From positions 1-58,996 of the forward strand of contig JADFDH010000007.1 of NCBI GenBank assembly GCA_018263005.1: a stretch of DNA of 58,996 nt. The letters are read 5' to 3'. Positions 27,897 through 37,546 of this stretch are shown here, piece after piece. Each line of letters begins with the position of its first letter. Within the stretch, counting starts at the first letter, position 1. The position numbers were made by a program, and so were the translations under genes. This DNA is from Methanobacterium sp. (lineage in GTDB: Archaea; Methanobacteriota; Methanobacteria; Methanobacteriales; Methanobacteriaceae). The notes under the pieces are model-generated. The model made no database searches, was not told the origin of the DNA, and worked only from the letters and a program-made list of their open reading frames with translations.

Positions 27897-28940
27897 ATGG
27901 ACTATAGGAAGATACAGTTACCACGTGAAATACACACAGGCCCGGGGATAATAAGAGAAACAGGAGCCATATGCCGTGATTTAAAATTTAAAGGCAATGT
28001 TATAGTGGTAAGTGGTACAAACACCACTAAAATAGGTGGTGAGGATGCTATGGAAAGTTTAGGGAACCATGGCTATGAAGTTGAAAGCATCACCATTAAA
28101 CAAGCTTCTATGGACAGTGTTCTGGAAGTTCAGGATATGATAAGTAACCATTCACTAATTTTAGGGGTTGGTGGGGGAAAGGTAATTGATGTGGCTAAAC
28201 TCTCCTCTACCAGATCTGGTATAAATTTCATAAGCATTCCGACTGCAGCATCTCATGATGGAATCGCTTCACCAAGAGCATCTATAAAAAATGAGGGGAG
28301 TAGTGTATCTTTACCAGCCGAATCACCTATAGGAGTCATAGCTGATACTAAAATAATAAGCAAAGCACCATTCAAGCTTTTAGCAGCAGGATTTGGGGAT
28401 GTAATATCCAATCAAACAGCAGTAATGGATTGGAAATTAGCACATCGTCTTTTAAATGAAGATTTCAGTGATTCAGCAGCGGCATTATCTTTAATGACTG
28501 CACAAATGACCATGAAATCTGCAGAGGCAGTTAAAGAAGGGTTAATAGAAAGTGCTGAACTGGTAGTTAAAGCTTTAATATCCAGTGGCATGGCCATAAG
28601 CATAGGAGGAAGCAGCAGACCAGCGAGTGGTTCGGAACATAAGTTCTCCCATGCACTGGACATGTTGGCACCGGAACCTGCATTGCACGGAGAACAGTGT
28701 GGTATTGGGACCATTATGATGATGTACCTTCACGGGGGTGACTGGAAATCTATTAGAGACGCACTTAAAACTGTAAAAGCCCCAATTAATGCAGAAGAAA
28801 TAGGTATTGAACCAGAATATATTATTAAGGCTCTAACCATTAGTCATACCATACGGAAAGAAAGATACACCATACTGGGAGATCGGGGCCTAACCCGGGA
28901 GGCTGCTGAGGCACTGGCCATTAATACTGGGGTTATATGA
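27897..28940 (+). CDS. egsA: sn-glycerol-1-phosphate dehydrogenase
   Basis: EgsA reduces dihydroxyacetone phosphate to glycerol-1-phosphate, fixing the stereochemistry of archaeal lipids. The protein (347 aa from this start) begins MDYRKIQLPREIHTGPGI and has GVGGGKVIDVAKL (NAD binding), SIPTAASHDGIASPRAS and the zinc ligands in SGSEHKFSHALDM and LHGEQCGIG. An in-frame ATG at 27888 lies only one base after AGGA, so I prefer ATG 27897, which also matches the family N-terminus. A TATA-like CATATAAATA lies near 27859. Followed by UPF0179 and rpiA in the same direction. Confidence 0.95.
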   Translation: MDYRKIQLPREIHTGPGIIRETGAICRDLKFKGNVIVVSGTNTTKIGGEDAMESLGNHGYEVESITIKQASMDSVLEVQDMISNHSLILGVGGGKVIDVAKLSSTRSGINFISIPTAASHDGIASPRASIKNEGSSVSLPAESPIGVIADTKIISKAPFKLLAAGFGDVISNQTAVMDWKLAHRLLNEDFSDSAAALSLMTAQMTMKSAEAVKEGLIESAELVVKALISSGMAISIGGSSRPASGSEHKFSHALDMLAPEPALHGEQCGIGTIMMMYLHGGDWKSIRDALKTVKAPINAEEIGIEPEYIIKALTISHTIRKERYTILGDRGLTREAAEALAINTGVI

Positions 28941-28986
28941 GTTTAAAATTGTATAGTTTTGGTGGAAATTATAATGGAGAAGATAT

Positions 28987-29415
28987 ATGATAACTCTAAT
29001 AGGAAACAGCCTAGCAATAGAAGGACTTGAATTCATCCATTACGGCCCAGCACCTGCCTGTGGTAAATGTAGGTTCAAAAATACATGTATTGATACCCTT
29101 GAAGAAGGACGGATGTATATAATCACCCAGGTTAAGGACACACAACATCCCTGCGCTGTACATGACGGAGGTAAGGTCAAAGTTGTAAACGTTCAAAAAG
29201 CCAATATTAACGCTTTAATCGATTCTAAGATAGCTTTTGAAGGATCAAACATAGTATTCAATCCTCCTCCCTGTGATGAAGAATGTGATCAGAAGTTTTT
29301 ATGTACTCCCGCTGGGCTTTATAAGAACGACCGATGTAAGATAATTAAAAATATAGGTAAAAAGGTGCGATGTGCTAAAGGATTAGATTTAAATCAAGTA
29401 AGTCTGGAATTGTAA
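28987..29415 (+). CDS. UPF0179 family protein
   Basis: A 142-residue protein of the archaeal UPF0179 family, function unknown. It is cysteine-rich: ACGKCRFKNTC near residue 27, a mid HPC, then PPPCDEECDQKFLC, DRCK and VRCAKGL. The spacing of the cysteines suggests a metal or Fe-S cluster. GGAG precedes the ATG. It sits 46 bp after egsA and 33 bp ahead of rpiA, so all three are probably one transcript. Confidence 0.88.
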   Translation: MITLIGNSLAIEGLEFIHYGPAPACGKCRFKNTCIDTLEEGRMYIITQVKDTQHPCAVHDGGKVKVVNVQKANINALIDSKIAFEGSNIVFNPPPCDEECDQKFLCTPAGLYKNDRCKIIKNIGKKVRCAKGLDLNQVSLEL

Positions 29416-29448
29416 TTAAATAAAATAAAAATTAAGGAATAATAGAAA

Positions 29449-30123
29449 ATGAATCTAAAAAAACTCGCCGGATATGAAGCTGCCCAACTGATAGAAGATG
29501 GAGATGTGGTTGGTTTAGGCACCGGATCCACTACACACTACTTCATAGAAAAACTGGCCCATAGAATAAAAGAAGAAGAAATGGAGATTTTTGGAGTACC
29601 TACTTCTTACCAATCATCATTTCTAGCTCGCAACTTAGGGATAGATTTGACCACATTGGATGAGCACCAAATAGATGTGGCGGTGGATGGGGCTGATGAA
29701 GTAGATCCCCAACTTAATCTGATAAAGGGGGGAGGGGCTGCCCATACCATGGAAAAAATAGTGGACAATGCAGCGGAAAAATTCATTGTAATAGTGGACG
29801 ATTCCAAGTTAGTAAATGAATTGGGAAAATTCCCAGTACCAGTGGAAGTAATACCCCCCGCTTACAGGGTGGTAGGGGAACGATTGGATGAAATAGGTGG
29901 AACGGCGAATATAAGAATGGCGGAGAAAAAAGACGGACCGGTCATCACAGATAATGGAAATTTTGTTTTGGATGTGAAATTTAACAGGATAAACAAGCCT
30001 GAAGAACTGGAAATAACACTTAACTCTATCCCAGGAGTAGTGGAAAATGGTATCTTCACCAGAATAGTTGACCAAGTACTGGTTGGTACAGTTGATGGAT
30101 TAAATATCATAAATAAGGGTTAA
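29449..30123 (+). CDS. rpiA: Ribose-5-phosphate isomerase A
   Basis: RpiA interconverts ribose-5-phosphate and ribulose-5-phosphate, the source of ribose for nucleotides. The 224-residue protein carries VVGLGTGSTTHYFIEKL, VDGADEVDPQLNLIKGGGAA (active-site Asp and Lys) and IVDDSKLVNELGKFPVPVE, all intact. It is third of the egsA-UPF0179-rpiA run. Length is typical. Confidence 0.96.
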   Translation: MNLKKLAGYEAAQLIEDGDVVGLGTGSTTHYFIEKLAHRIKEEEMEIFGVPTSYQSSFLARNLGIDLTTLDEHQIDVAVDGADEVDPQLNLIKGGGAAHTMEKIVDNAAEKFIVIVDDSKLVNELGKFPVPVEVIPPAYRVVGERLDEIGGTANIRMAEKKDGPVITDNGNFVLDVKFNRINKPEELEITLNSIPGVVENGIFTRIVDQVLVGTVDGLNIINKG

Positions 30124-30193
30124 ATATTATAAAATTATAGTAAACAAAATTCAATTCTTTAATTATAATTAAATTCTCCAGGAGGTCTATTTT

Positions 30194-32734
30194 TTGAAAA
30201 AAACCGGGTCACGGGAGAAATTTAAAGACTTAGATTTGAAGAAACGCACGACTGAACTGGAAGAATTGAACCAGAAACTTCTAAGAAAAGATGAGATAAC
30301 CTCAAAATTAGGAGATTTAAAAAAACAGCTCCTAAAACCATTAAGTTTAGATGAAAAACTTAAGATAATAACCGATGCAGTAGTAAGAATATTTGAAGCT
30401 GATTTTGCAAGGATATGGTTGATAAAACAGGGTGATATATGTCATGACGGATGTATACATGCCCAGGTTAGAGAAGGACCTGACGCCTGCATGGACCGCA
30501 CCTCCTGTTTACACTTAATTGCTAGTTCTGGCAGATACACCCGTATAAATGGAGATCATCGAAGAGTACCTGTGGGTAGTTATAAAATCGGAAGAATAGC
30601 TGCTGGAATTGATTTAAAATTCATTACCAATGATGTAGTTCATGATCACAGGGTTCATGACCGGGAATGGGCCCGCGAAATAGGCCTGGTGTCTTTCGCT
30701 GGTTTTAAACTCACATCACCGGACGGAGAGCCCATAGGTGTATTGGCCTTATTTAAGAAGGATGAGATAAGTGCTGATTTAGAATTCTTATTGGAAGATT
30801 TAGCCACCACCACATCCCAGGTAATTTTAGCAGGCAATGCTCTGAAATTACTCCAGGAAAGTGAGAAAAAATATTACAATCTCTTTGAAAACTCTCCGGT
30901 TGCTATGTTTCGTTCAAAAATTGATGGATCAGAAATATTAGATGCCAATAATAAATTCATGGAATTGTTTGGTTATTCTAAAGAAGAACTATTGAATAAA
31001 CCTTCCATAATTCATTGGGCTGATCCCGGGCTGAGGGGCAAGTTGATTAAACAATTGGAAATTGAAGGAACCATAAACTATTTTGAAATTCCACTATTAA
31101 CCAAATATGGTACGATAATTGTCCAGGCTTCAATTAAATTATATCCTGGAGAAGGATATTTAGAGGGAACTTTATATGACATTACAGAGCGAAGGAAAGT
31201 GGAAAAGGCTTTAAAAGAAAGTGAGGAGCGTTACAGGAGGTTGATTGAATCTTCTCCTGATCTGGTTTTAATTTATGGTGATGAGGGAATTGTATATGCC
31301 AATCCAGTGGCCCTACAGATATTTAAAGCTGAAGATATAGGAGATGTTACTAGATTAGCAATTGAGGATATTGCCCATCCAAAGGACTTGCCTAAATTAA
31401 AACAGCGAATTGAATTTGCTAAAAAATATGATAAAAGAAATCAACCGACCAAAAGTCAGATCATAGACTTGGAAGGAAATATTATTGATATGGAAACCGC
31501 TTCGGTTCCCATAATCTTCGAAGGAAAAAAAGCAGCACAAATAGTAGGAAGGAATATATCGGACCATAAGAAAAGAGAAGACAGAATAAAATTACAGAAT
31601 AAAACCCTCGAGGGTATAAATAAGATATTTGAGATAGCAATAACGGTTGAAAATGAGGAAGAACTAGCTAGAAAATCATTAGAAGTTTGTGAAGATATAA
31701 CTGGCAGTAAATTCGGATTTATTGTTGAACGCAATCTGCAGGGCAGAATGGATACCATAGCCATAAGCAATCCCGGATGGGAAGAGTGTTCAATCGAAAA
31801 AAAAGATGCTGTTGTTCTAATTAAAGATATGAAAGAGCACGGACTTTATGGAAAAGTATCCCAGGATGGAAAACCGCTACTGACCAACGATCCTTCTAAT
31901 CATCCGGATAGTATAGGCATTCCTGAGGGACATCCTGTATTGAATTCATTTTTAGGAGTTCCTTTAATACAAGGAGGAGAAGTAATCGGTTCTATCTGTC
32001 TGGGGAATAAGAAAGAAGGATTTAATCTGGATGATCAGAAAATACTTGAGAAACTTTCCATTGCTATTTCCGAATCTTTGATGCGTAAGCGGGCTGAAAA
32101 CTCTCTAAAACAAGCTTTAGATGAAAAAGAAATATTGTTAAAGGAGATCCATCACCGGGTGAAGAATAATCTGATGGTCATATCCAGTTTACTAAACCTT
32201 CAATCACAGTTTATTAAAGATGAAGAAACCCTTGATGTATTCAGGGAAAGTCAGAACCGTGCTCAGTCTATGGCTTTAATTCATGAGCGTCTTTATGAAT
32301 CAACTGATTTAAAAAGAATTAATTTTGGTGAGTACATTTCTTCTCTAGCCTATGAAATATACCATACCTATGTTAAAGATCCAAGCCAGATCAGCCTTAA
32401 ATTAAACCTGGATGATCTTACCCTTGACATCAACACCGCAGTTCCCCTAGGATTAATAATCAACGAATTACTTTCAAATTCCATGAAATATGCCTTCCCA
32501 GATGGAAAAGATGGGGAAATAATCATTGAATTTGATAAGGATAAGGGGGAATACATATTAATCATAGAAGATAATGGAGTAGGATTCCCAGAAGATCTGG
32601 ACTTTAAATATACAGATTCATTAGGTTTACAGTTGATAAACAGATTATCTGAACAAATAGATGCTGATATAACTTTAGATGTTATGAAAGGTACTAAATT
32701 CACGCTTAAGTTTCGAGAAAAATTTACAGATTAA
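30194..32734 (+). CDS. GAF/PAS sensor histidine kinase with cysteine-rich first GAF domain
   Basis: An 846-residue soluble kinase. Order: coiled start (1-45), GAF1 (about 48-215), PAS (222-340), PAS (341-465), GAF2 (480-640), HisKA_2 with LKEIHHRVKNNLMVISSLLN, and HATPase_c with INELLSNSMKYAF and VIEDNGVGFPED-like boxes. GAF1 has an insert with Cys83, Cys87, Cys99 and Cys105 (CHDGC and ACMDRTSC), which could hold a metal, Fe-S cluster or haem, or form redox-active disulfides. Translation starts at TTG 30194 with GGAGGT 7 bases upstream. No response regulator is adjacent. Confidence 0.92.
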   Translation: MKKTGSREKFKDLDLKKRTTELEELNQKLLRKDEITSKLGDLKKQLLKPLSLDEKLKIITDAVVRIFEADFARIWLIKQGDICHDGCIHAQVREGPDACMDRTSCLHLIASSGRYTRINGDHRRVPVGSYKIGRIAAGIDLKFITNDVVHDHRVHDREWAREIGLVSFAGFKLTSPDGEPIGVLALFKKDEISADLEFLLEDLATTTSQVILAGNALKLLQESEKKYYNLFENSPVAMFRSKIDGSEILDANNKFMELFGYSKEELLNKPSIIHWADPGLRGKLIKQLEIEGTINYFEIPLLTKYGTIIVQASIKLYPGEGYLEGTLYDITERRKVEKALKESEERYRRLIESSPDLVLIYGDEGIVYANPVALQIFKAEDIGDVTRLAIEDIAHPKDLPKLKQRIEFAKKYDKRNQPTKSQIIDLEGNIIDMETASVPIIFEGKKAAQIVGRNISDHKKREDRIKLQNKTLEGINKIFEIAITVENEEELARKSLEVCEDITGSKFGFIVERNLQGRMDTIAISNPGWEECSIEKKDAVVLIKDMKEHGLYGKVSQDGKPLLTNDPSNHPDSIGIPEGHPVLNSFLGVPLIQGGEVIGSICLGNKKEGFNLDDQKILEKLSIAISESLMRKRAENSLKQALDEKEILLKEIHHRVKNNLMVISSLLNLQSQFIKDEETLDVFRESQNRAQSMALIHERLYESTDLKRINFGEYISSLAYEIYHTYVKDPSQISLKLNLDDLTLDINTAVPLGLIINELLSNSMKYAFPDGKDGEIIIEFDKDKGEYILIIEDNGVGFPEDLDFKYTDSLGLQLINRLSEQIDADITLDVMKGTKFTLKFREKFTD

Positions 32735-32783
32735 TTTAAACACCCTATAACTTAATATAAATATTTTAGTGGAGTAATTTAAT

Positions 32784-33635
32784 ATGAAATTTACAGCACA
32801 CAGGCTAGATTTTTATTGGCAAGCGATAATACTATTTTTAATTATCTTAGATTCAATAATCATCTTTTTATCAATTATCTCCAATTTAAGATTATTAAGC
32901 ATGGAATATATTGCGGTGATTGATCTCATAATTTCAGTTATTTTATTGATTTTGTTCATATCTGCAGTTGTTAGCCGTGAAGAGAAATTAGATTTTGTCA
33001 AAGGAAATCTAATAGTGTTGTTTAGTTTCATTCCCTTTTATTTCATTGGATTATACACTGGTTTAATTGATTATATCTTCTATTTCAAACTGTTAAATAT
33101 TCTCAAGCTGATCAGCCTATACTTCTTCGCTAGTAAATTCGCTAATGAGGTTCTTAAATATCAGGAAAAAACTAGATTAGTTTATGCTTTAGCCATTTTT
33201 CTCTTGGTTTTATTTATCTGTTCTTTTATATTCTATGAGGCAGAACACCTGGTAAATCCGCAGGTTGTTAATTATGAAGATTCTCTATGGTTTATTTTAC
33301 AAACAATAACCACCGTTGGATATGGGGATATAAACCCAGTTACTGGGGTTGGAAGGACGATGGGGGTAATTTCCATGTTAAGTGCTCTGGTACTTACCAG
33401 TATCATCACCTCAGTAGCTACCTTTTCTTTAATTGAAAAGTTCAAAACAGGCACAGAAAAACTCACAGAAAAAACTAAAGAATCTGTGGATATGATTGAT
33501 AAGAAGTTAAATGAAATAAATGATCATTTAAAAGAAGTGGATAGATCTAATGAAATCGATGATATAAAAAGCGATTTAAATGATCTTAAAAATGAAATTG
33601 ATGATATTAAAGACTTGATTCTTAAAAATAAATAA
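32784..33635 (+). CDS. Potassium channel protein with coiled-coil tail
   Basis: A 283-residue membrane protein of the voltage-gated-like K+ channel type. Hydrophobic segments lie near residues 12-34, 45-63, 73-95 and 127-150. A pore loop follows with the filter TTVGYGDINP and a last membrane helix at about 192-212. S4-type arginines are not obvious. The tail (about 215-283) is a heptad-like coiled coil with repeated DDIKxDLNDLKNEIDDIK. Fifty bases separate it from the kinase gene upstream. Confidence 0.88.
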   Translation: MKFTAHRLDFYWQAIILFLIILDSIIIFLSIISNLRLLSMEYIAVIDLIISVILLILFISAVVSREEKLDFVKGNLIVLFSFIPFYFIGLYTGLIDYIFYFKLLNILKLISLYFFASKFANEVLKYQEKTRLVYALAIFLLVLFICSFIFYEAEHLVNPQVVNYEDSLWFILQTITTVGYGDINPVTGVGRTMGVISMLSALVLTSIITSVATFSLIEKFKTGTEKLTEKTKESVDMIDKKLNEINDHLKEVDRSNEIDDIKSDLNDLKNEIDDIKDLILKNK

Positions 33636-33690
33636 ATTAGTTATTTACTATAGGATAAAATATTTCTAGCTAAATAATAAAACAATCAAC

Positions 33691-34518
33691 ATGGATTATG
33701 AACTTTATTTATTAGTTCTGGTGTTAACAGGGGTAGGTGTGGGATTTACCACTGGACTTTTAGGGATTGGTGGTGGGTTCATAATGGTTCCCATACTCTA
33801 TTATCTGCTGATTAACATGGGATTTGATCCCACCCTAGCAATTAGGGTGGCTTTCGGTACCAGTCTGGCAATAATAATACCGACTGCTTTAAGCAGTGCA
33901 ATTGGCCATTATCGTAAACAGCAGGTTGATTTAAAAGCAACTTTTTATATGGGGTTATCTGGTTTTTTAGGCGCCCTATTGGGTGGTTACATTGCTACTC
34001 ATATCCCTGGTGATCTATCCCGAATTTTATTTAGTACACTTCTCTTATTAGTAGCGTTCCGGATGCTTTTCTTTAAAGAACATTTAAACTATGGGGATAA
34101 ATTGGATAATATTTTATTATTCCTATTGGTGGGTTGTTTTGCGGGTATAATGTCTGGTTTGTTCGGTGTAGGTGGGGGTATAATTTTGATTCCTGCTATG
34201 GTTTTATTTATGGGTTTTAATATGAGAGAAGCTGGAGGAACAAGTAGTGCCATTATTATTTTAACTTCTATAGGTGGTATATTAGCTTATATACTTAATG
34301 GACTTCAGATAACTGGATTACCTTCTAGTTCATTAGGTTATGTTAATCTATTGCAGGTGTTGGTTATTGTTTTATTCAGTATTCCTTTAGCCCAGATTGG
34401 AACATGGGCTTCTCTTAAACTGCCTGAAAAGCAACTCCGTTATATTGTCACTGTTTTAATGATTTATATATCCTTTAAGATGATAGGGATATTTAATTGG
34501 TTAGGTTTGCCGTTATAA
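33691..34518 (+). CDS. TSUP family permease (TauE/SafE-like)
   Basis: A 275-residue transporter with seven or eight membrane segments. Both TSUP half-motifs are seen: GFTTGLLGIGGGFIMVPILY near residue 20 and GIMSGLFGVGGGIILIPAMV near residue 155. Family members move sulfite, sulfonates or other small organic anions; the substrate here is unknown. It follows the K+ channel in the same direction and converges on the TPR gene. Confidence 0.87.
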   Translation: MDYELYLLVLVLTGVGVGFTTGLLGIGGGFIMVPILYYLLINMGFDPTLAIRVAFGTSLAIIIPTALSSAIGHYRKQQVDLKATFYMGLSGFLGALLGGYIATHIPGDLSRILFSTLLLLVAFRMLFFKEHLNYGDKLDNILLFLLVGCFAGIMSGLFGVGGGIILIPAMVLFMGFNMREAGGTSSAIIILTSIGGILAYILNGLQITGLPSSSLGYVNLLQVLVIVLFSIPLAQIGTWASLKLPEKQLRYIVTVLMIYISFKMIGIFNWLGLPL

Positions 34519-34660
34519 TTAAAAAAATAGGTTATATGCTTTTAATTAGTAATAGTGAATATTAAAATCAATTTTGTTATATTAATAAACAAATTTTGAA
34601 AAATTAAGAACTTACTTGTCTGTTCAAATAAAAAAATATTCGATGATTAATAAAATTCTC

Positions 34661-34702
34661 TTTTCATACAAATGATAATTATAGTATGAAAAATTATCAT
34701 TT
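34661..34702. repeat. Two interlocking inverted repeats in a convergent gap
   Basis: TTTTCATAC (34661-34669) pairs with GTATGAAAA (34684-34692), while AAATGATAATT (34670-34680) pairs with AATTATCATTT (34692-34702). The two stems overlap in space, so they are alternatives or a pseudoknot. The gap 34519-34886 lies between convergent genes; a bidirectional terminator is the simplest reading. I see nothing else in it. Confidence 0.5.
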
Positions 34703-34886
34703 ATTTAGTAATACTTGATCTAAAATAAGGATTATAATATCCATTTTACACTTGAAACCCATGTCTAAATTTAGAAAAATGACTTTCAGTACAAGAAAAA
34801 CCTTATTTTTAAAACGTTAGTACTTACATAGATTTATTTTCTTGTTTAACCTAATAATCATCGGATAAAATATCATGAAATGGTTC

Positions 34887-35510
34887 CTATTCATCCTTAC
34901 TATTCTGTTTTATTAAAATTTTAAGCTCCAGTATCATAGCCCAGGCCTCTTCAACCTGGGCAGAATCATCGCCTACGCTCAATTCTATGAATTTCTCTAA
35001 ACACTTCACCGCTGCTATATAATCTCCCATGAACCTTTTAACTGAGCCTTTACCTGCCCAAGCCTGGGCATTATTAGGATTAAATTTTAAAGCTTTATCA
35101 TAGCAATTTAAAGCTTCTGGATAATTTTTTAGATTGAAAAAAGCAGTACCCTTATTATTCCATGCATCATCATTTTCAGGATCAAGTTCCAGGGCATGGT
35201 CGAAACAGTTCATAGCTTCCTCAAACCTCTTCAAAGCACCCAAAGCCACTCCCATATTAGACCAGGCTTTAATATTATCTGGTTCTAATTCTAGTGCAAT
35301 TTCAAAGGATTCTATAGCATCATGGTATCTTCTTGCCCGGGATAGAGCAACCCCACGATTATCCCAGATTTGACTATTATTTTCATCCAATTCCAGTGCA
35401 TTATCATAACAGATAACGGCCGCCCGGTATTGTCCCCCTGTTAAATGGTTATTACCTTCATTTATTAATGATCTGATTTTTTCCCTATTTTCCTTTTTAT
35501 TTTCTTGCAT
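34887..35510 (-). CDS. Tetratricopeptide repeat protein
   Basis: A 207-residue cytoplasmic protein made of about five TPR units from residue 20 on, each 34 residues: AAVICYDNALELDENNSQIW, DAIESFEIALELEPDNIKAW, EAMNCFDHALELDPENDDAW, EALNCYDKALKFNPNNAQAW, and a final AAVKCLEKFIEL. It should act as a protein-binding scaffold. It is followed by nothing on its strand and sits 35 bp after the sulfite-oxidase-like gene, so they may be co-transcribed. Confidence 0.9.
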   Translation of the reverse strand: MQENKKENREKIRSLINEGNNHLTGGQYRAAVICYDNALELDENNSQIWDNRGVALSRARRYHDAIESFEIALELEPDNIKAWSNMGVALGALKRFEEAMNCFDHALELDPENDDAWNNKGTAFFNLKNYPEALNCYDKALKFNPNNAQAWAGKGSVKRFMGDYIAAVKCLEKFIELSVGDDSAQVEEAWAMILELKILIKQNSKDE

Positions 35511-35545
35511 ATTTTAAACCACATAGTAAAAAGTATTATTGGAAA

Positions 35546-36199
35546 TTATCTGTTTTGCCAGGAGTATCGTTCCTCTTTCCAGGGATCTCCACGCATATGA
35601 TAACCATTAGACTCCCAGAATCCTGGTGTATCTTCCTTTATAAACTCCACACCATTTACCCATTTAGCACTTTTCCAAAAATATAAATGGGGAACAACCA
35701 GCCTCAGAGGATAACCATGTTTTCTACTTAATTGCTTACCATTATGGTGGGTAGCGAAGAGAACATCTTTTCTAAAAAAGTCTTCTAAGGATAGGTTGGT
35801 GGTGAAATTTCCTTCTGCATGGATCATTACAAATTTAGCTGCGGGTAAGATTTCAATTTCTTCTTTCAATTGGGATGTGCTTATACCCTGCCAGATATTA
35901 TCTAGTTTGGACCAGCTGGTAACGCAGTGTATATCTGAGAGAACCTTAACCTGGGAAAGTTTAATGAACTCTTTTAGGGTGTATTCTTTCTCTTCACGGA
36001 CTAAACCAGTAATTTTAAATTTCCAGTCTGATAAATCTGTTTTAGGAATTTTTCCCGCATGCAATACAGGCCATTCATCTATTTGCTTCTGGCCTGGTGG
36101 GATTCTATTTTCTCTTTTTGTATCCGGGCTGATAATCAATTCTTTGTCAACCATTGCATTCAATATAATCTTATCTTCTTTGTTTTTAAAGAATTTCAT
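35546..36199 (-). CDS. Molybdopterin-binding oxidoreductase, sulfite oxidase / MsrP fold
   Basis: A 217-residue protein with the sulfite-oxidase catalytic fold (PF00174). Diagnostic segments are DWKFKITGLV, DIHCVTSWSKLDNIWQGIS, where the Cys would ligate molybdenum, and a C-terminal HGYPLRLVVPHLYFWKSAKW. There is no Tat signal peptide, so unlike bacterial MsrP (YedY) it should stay in the cytoplasm. mobA and moaE in the same window could supply cofactor. The substrate is unknown. Confidence 0.87.
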   Translation of the reverse strand: MKFFKNKEDKIILNAMVDKELIISPDTKRENRIPPGQKQIDEWPVLHAGKIPKTDLSDWKFKITGLVREEKEYTLKEFIKLSQVKVLSDIHCVTSWSKLDNIWQGISTSQLKEEIEILPAAKFVMIHAEGNFTTNLSLEDFFRKDVLFATHHNGKQLSRKHGYPLRLVVPHLYFWKSAKWVNGVEFIKEDTPGFWESNGYHMRGDPWKEERYSWQNR

Positions 36200-36319
36200 G
36201 ATAATCTGCCAGTATTATTATTAAAATTTATTTTTCTATATCAATTTCTATGGCACTAATAATGGATTATTTATCATAGTCTAAATATTTAATATCCGGC
36301 GAGATACTTATATGATATT

Positions 36320-36688
36320 ATGGATGAAGAGGAAGATATGGGAATTTCCTTTGACCTGATCTGCCCTGAATGTGGGGTGGGTAATCCTAGAGGGGCTTCT
36401 AACTGTCTGGTATGCGATAAGAATTTGGAGGATACAGTTGCTTTTATGGAGGATGACTTCTTTGATCTGGAGATAACCAAGGATTGTTTGGTGGAATATC
36501 GTAAGAACTTCTGGGGCACCAACAGAACAGGGAAGATCGTTACATATCGTTTAGATAAGATACAGGATATAGAATTCGGATCACCGATTAACCGTTTTAT
36601 ATTTATCTATGAAGATAAAAGAGTGGTAATTCCATTAAGAGATGAAAATATGGAAGTTTTAAGGAATTTTTTCAGTAGAGAAGAGTAG
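36320..36688 (+). CDS. Zinc-ribbon protein with PH-like C-terminal domain
   Basis: A 122-residue protein. Residues about 10-32 are a zinc ribbon (CPEC and CLVC knuckles). Residues about 55-120 read as beta strands with RTGKIVTYRLDKIQDIEF and a closing helix, like bacterial PH-type domains. The family is unknown to me. It opens the phosphatase/FHA/kinase region, 77 bp ahead of the phosphatase gene in the same direction. Confidence 0.7.
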   Translation: MDEEEDMGISFDLICPECGVGNPRGASNCLVCDKNLEDTVAFMEDDFFDLEITKDCLVEYRKNFWGTNRTGKIVTYRLDKIQDIEFGSPINRFIFIYEDKRVVIPLRDENMEVLRNFFSREE

Positions 36689-36765
36689 ATGAACGATTTA
36701 TTTTTTTGAATATAATTTGGTGTAATTGAGTAATTAATATATATCACTTATGAAAGAGTAATACC

Positions 36766-37542
36766 ATGTTTAAGAAAAATGGGAAACTGATTGAGCTTCC
36801 CAGAAAAGGAATTGCCCTAATTGTTACAGATATTCATGGTAATATAACTGATTTTAAAAAGTTTATGGATATATGGAGCTCATTTGAAGATGATGAAGAT
36901 AATCATATTATTTTAACTGGAGATTTTATACATGCCATGGGTAGGGATAATGACCAGTCAGTGGAGATACTGGAGTATGTAAAATTTAGATCTGAAAATT
37001 CCAATAATTTCCATGTTCTATTGGGAAATCATGAATGGGCTACTATGTCTAATAAAGTTCTTTTTAAGGCAGGTATAAATCAAACTTATAATTTTGATGA
37101 GCTTTTAAAGGAAAAATTCCAGGATAATTGCAAGGAAAAACGGGATGAATATATTGAATTCTTTAAAGAACTACCCATTGCGGTTCGCACAGATAACAGA
37201 ATTTTCATCAGCCATGCTGGTCCGCCTCATAATATTCGCAGTCAAGATGAAATTGCCAACATCACCAGTGAAGGATATGATAATCCTAAACTATTGGAGT
37301 TTTTATGGAATAGAAAGGATGATTTCAACAAACAGGTTCTTAAATCTTTCCTGGAAGCCGTGGATTGTAAAATGATGGTGGTTGGCCATACACCAGTTAA
37401 TGGTATTAAAGTGGTACATAAAAATCAACTGATAATATCCAGCAGTTATGGAAAGGGAAAGAAGGCCTATGTGGAACTGGATCTGGATAGGGAAATAAGA
37501 AAGAGCAAAGATCTGTTAAAAATGGTTAAATATTTAAAGTAG
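36766..37542 (+). CDS. PPP-type metallophosphoesterase (Ser/Thr phosphatase-like)
   Basis: A 258-residue calcineurin-like phosphoesterase. The metal-binding signatures are in order: VTDIHGNITDF (GDxHG-type with T for G), LTGDFIHAMGRD, LLGNHEWATM, ISHAGPP and VVGHTPVNG. The GNHE box and the late HAG and GHT motifs place it with PPP Ser/Thr phosphatases and bis(5'-nucleosyl)tetraphosphatases. Four bases separate its stop from that of the converging FHA gene. Together with the FHA protein and the kinase at 40.4 kb it suggests a phosphorylation circuit. Confidence 0.88.
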   Translation: MFKKNGKLIELPRKGIALIVTDIHGNITDFKKFMDIWSSFEDDEDNHIILTGDFIHAMGRDNDQSVEILEYVKFRSENSNNFHVLLGNHEWATMSNKVLFKAGINQTYNFDELLKEKFQDNCKEKRDEYIEFFKELPIAVRTDNRIFISHAGPPHNIRSQDEIANITSEGYDNPKLLEFLWNRKDDFNKQVLKSFLEAVDCKMMVVGHTPVNGIKVVHKNQLIISSSYGKGKKAYVELDLDREIRKSKDLLKMVKYLK

Positions 37543-37546
37543 GTTA

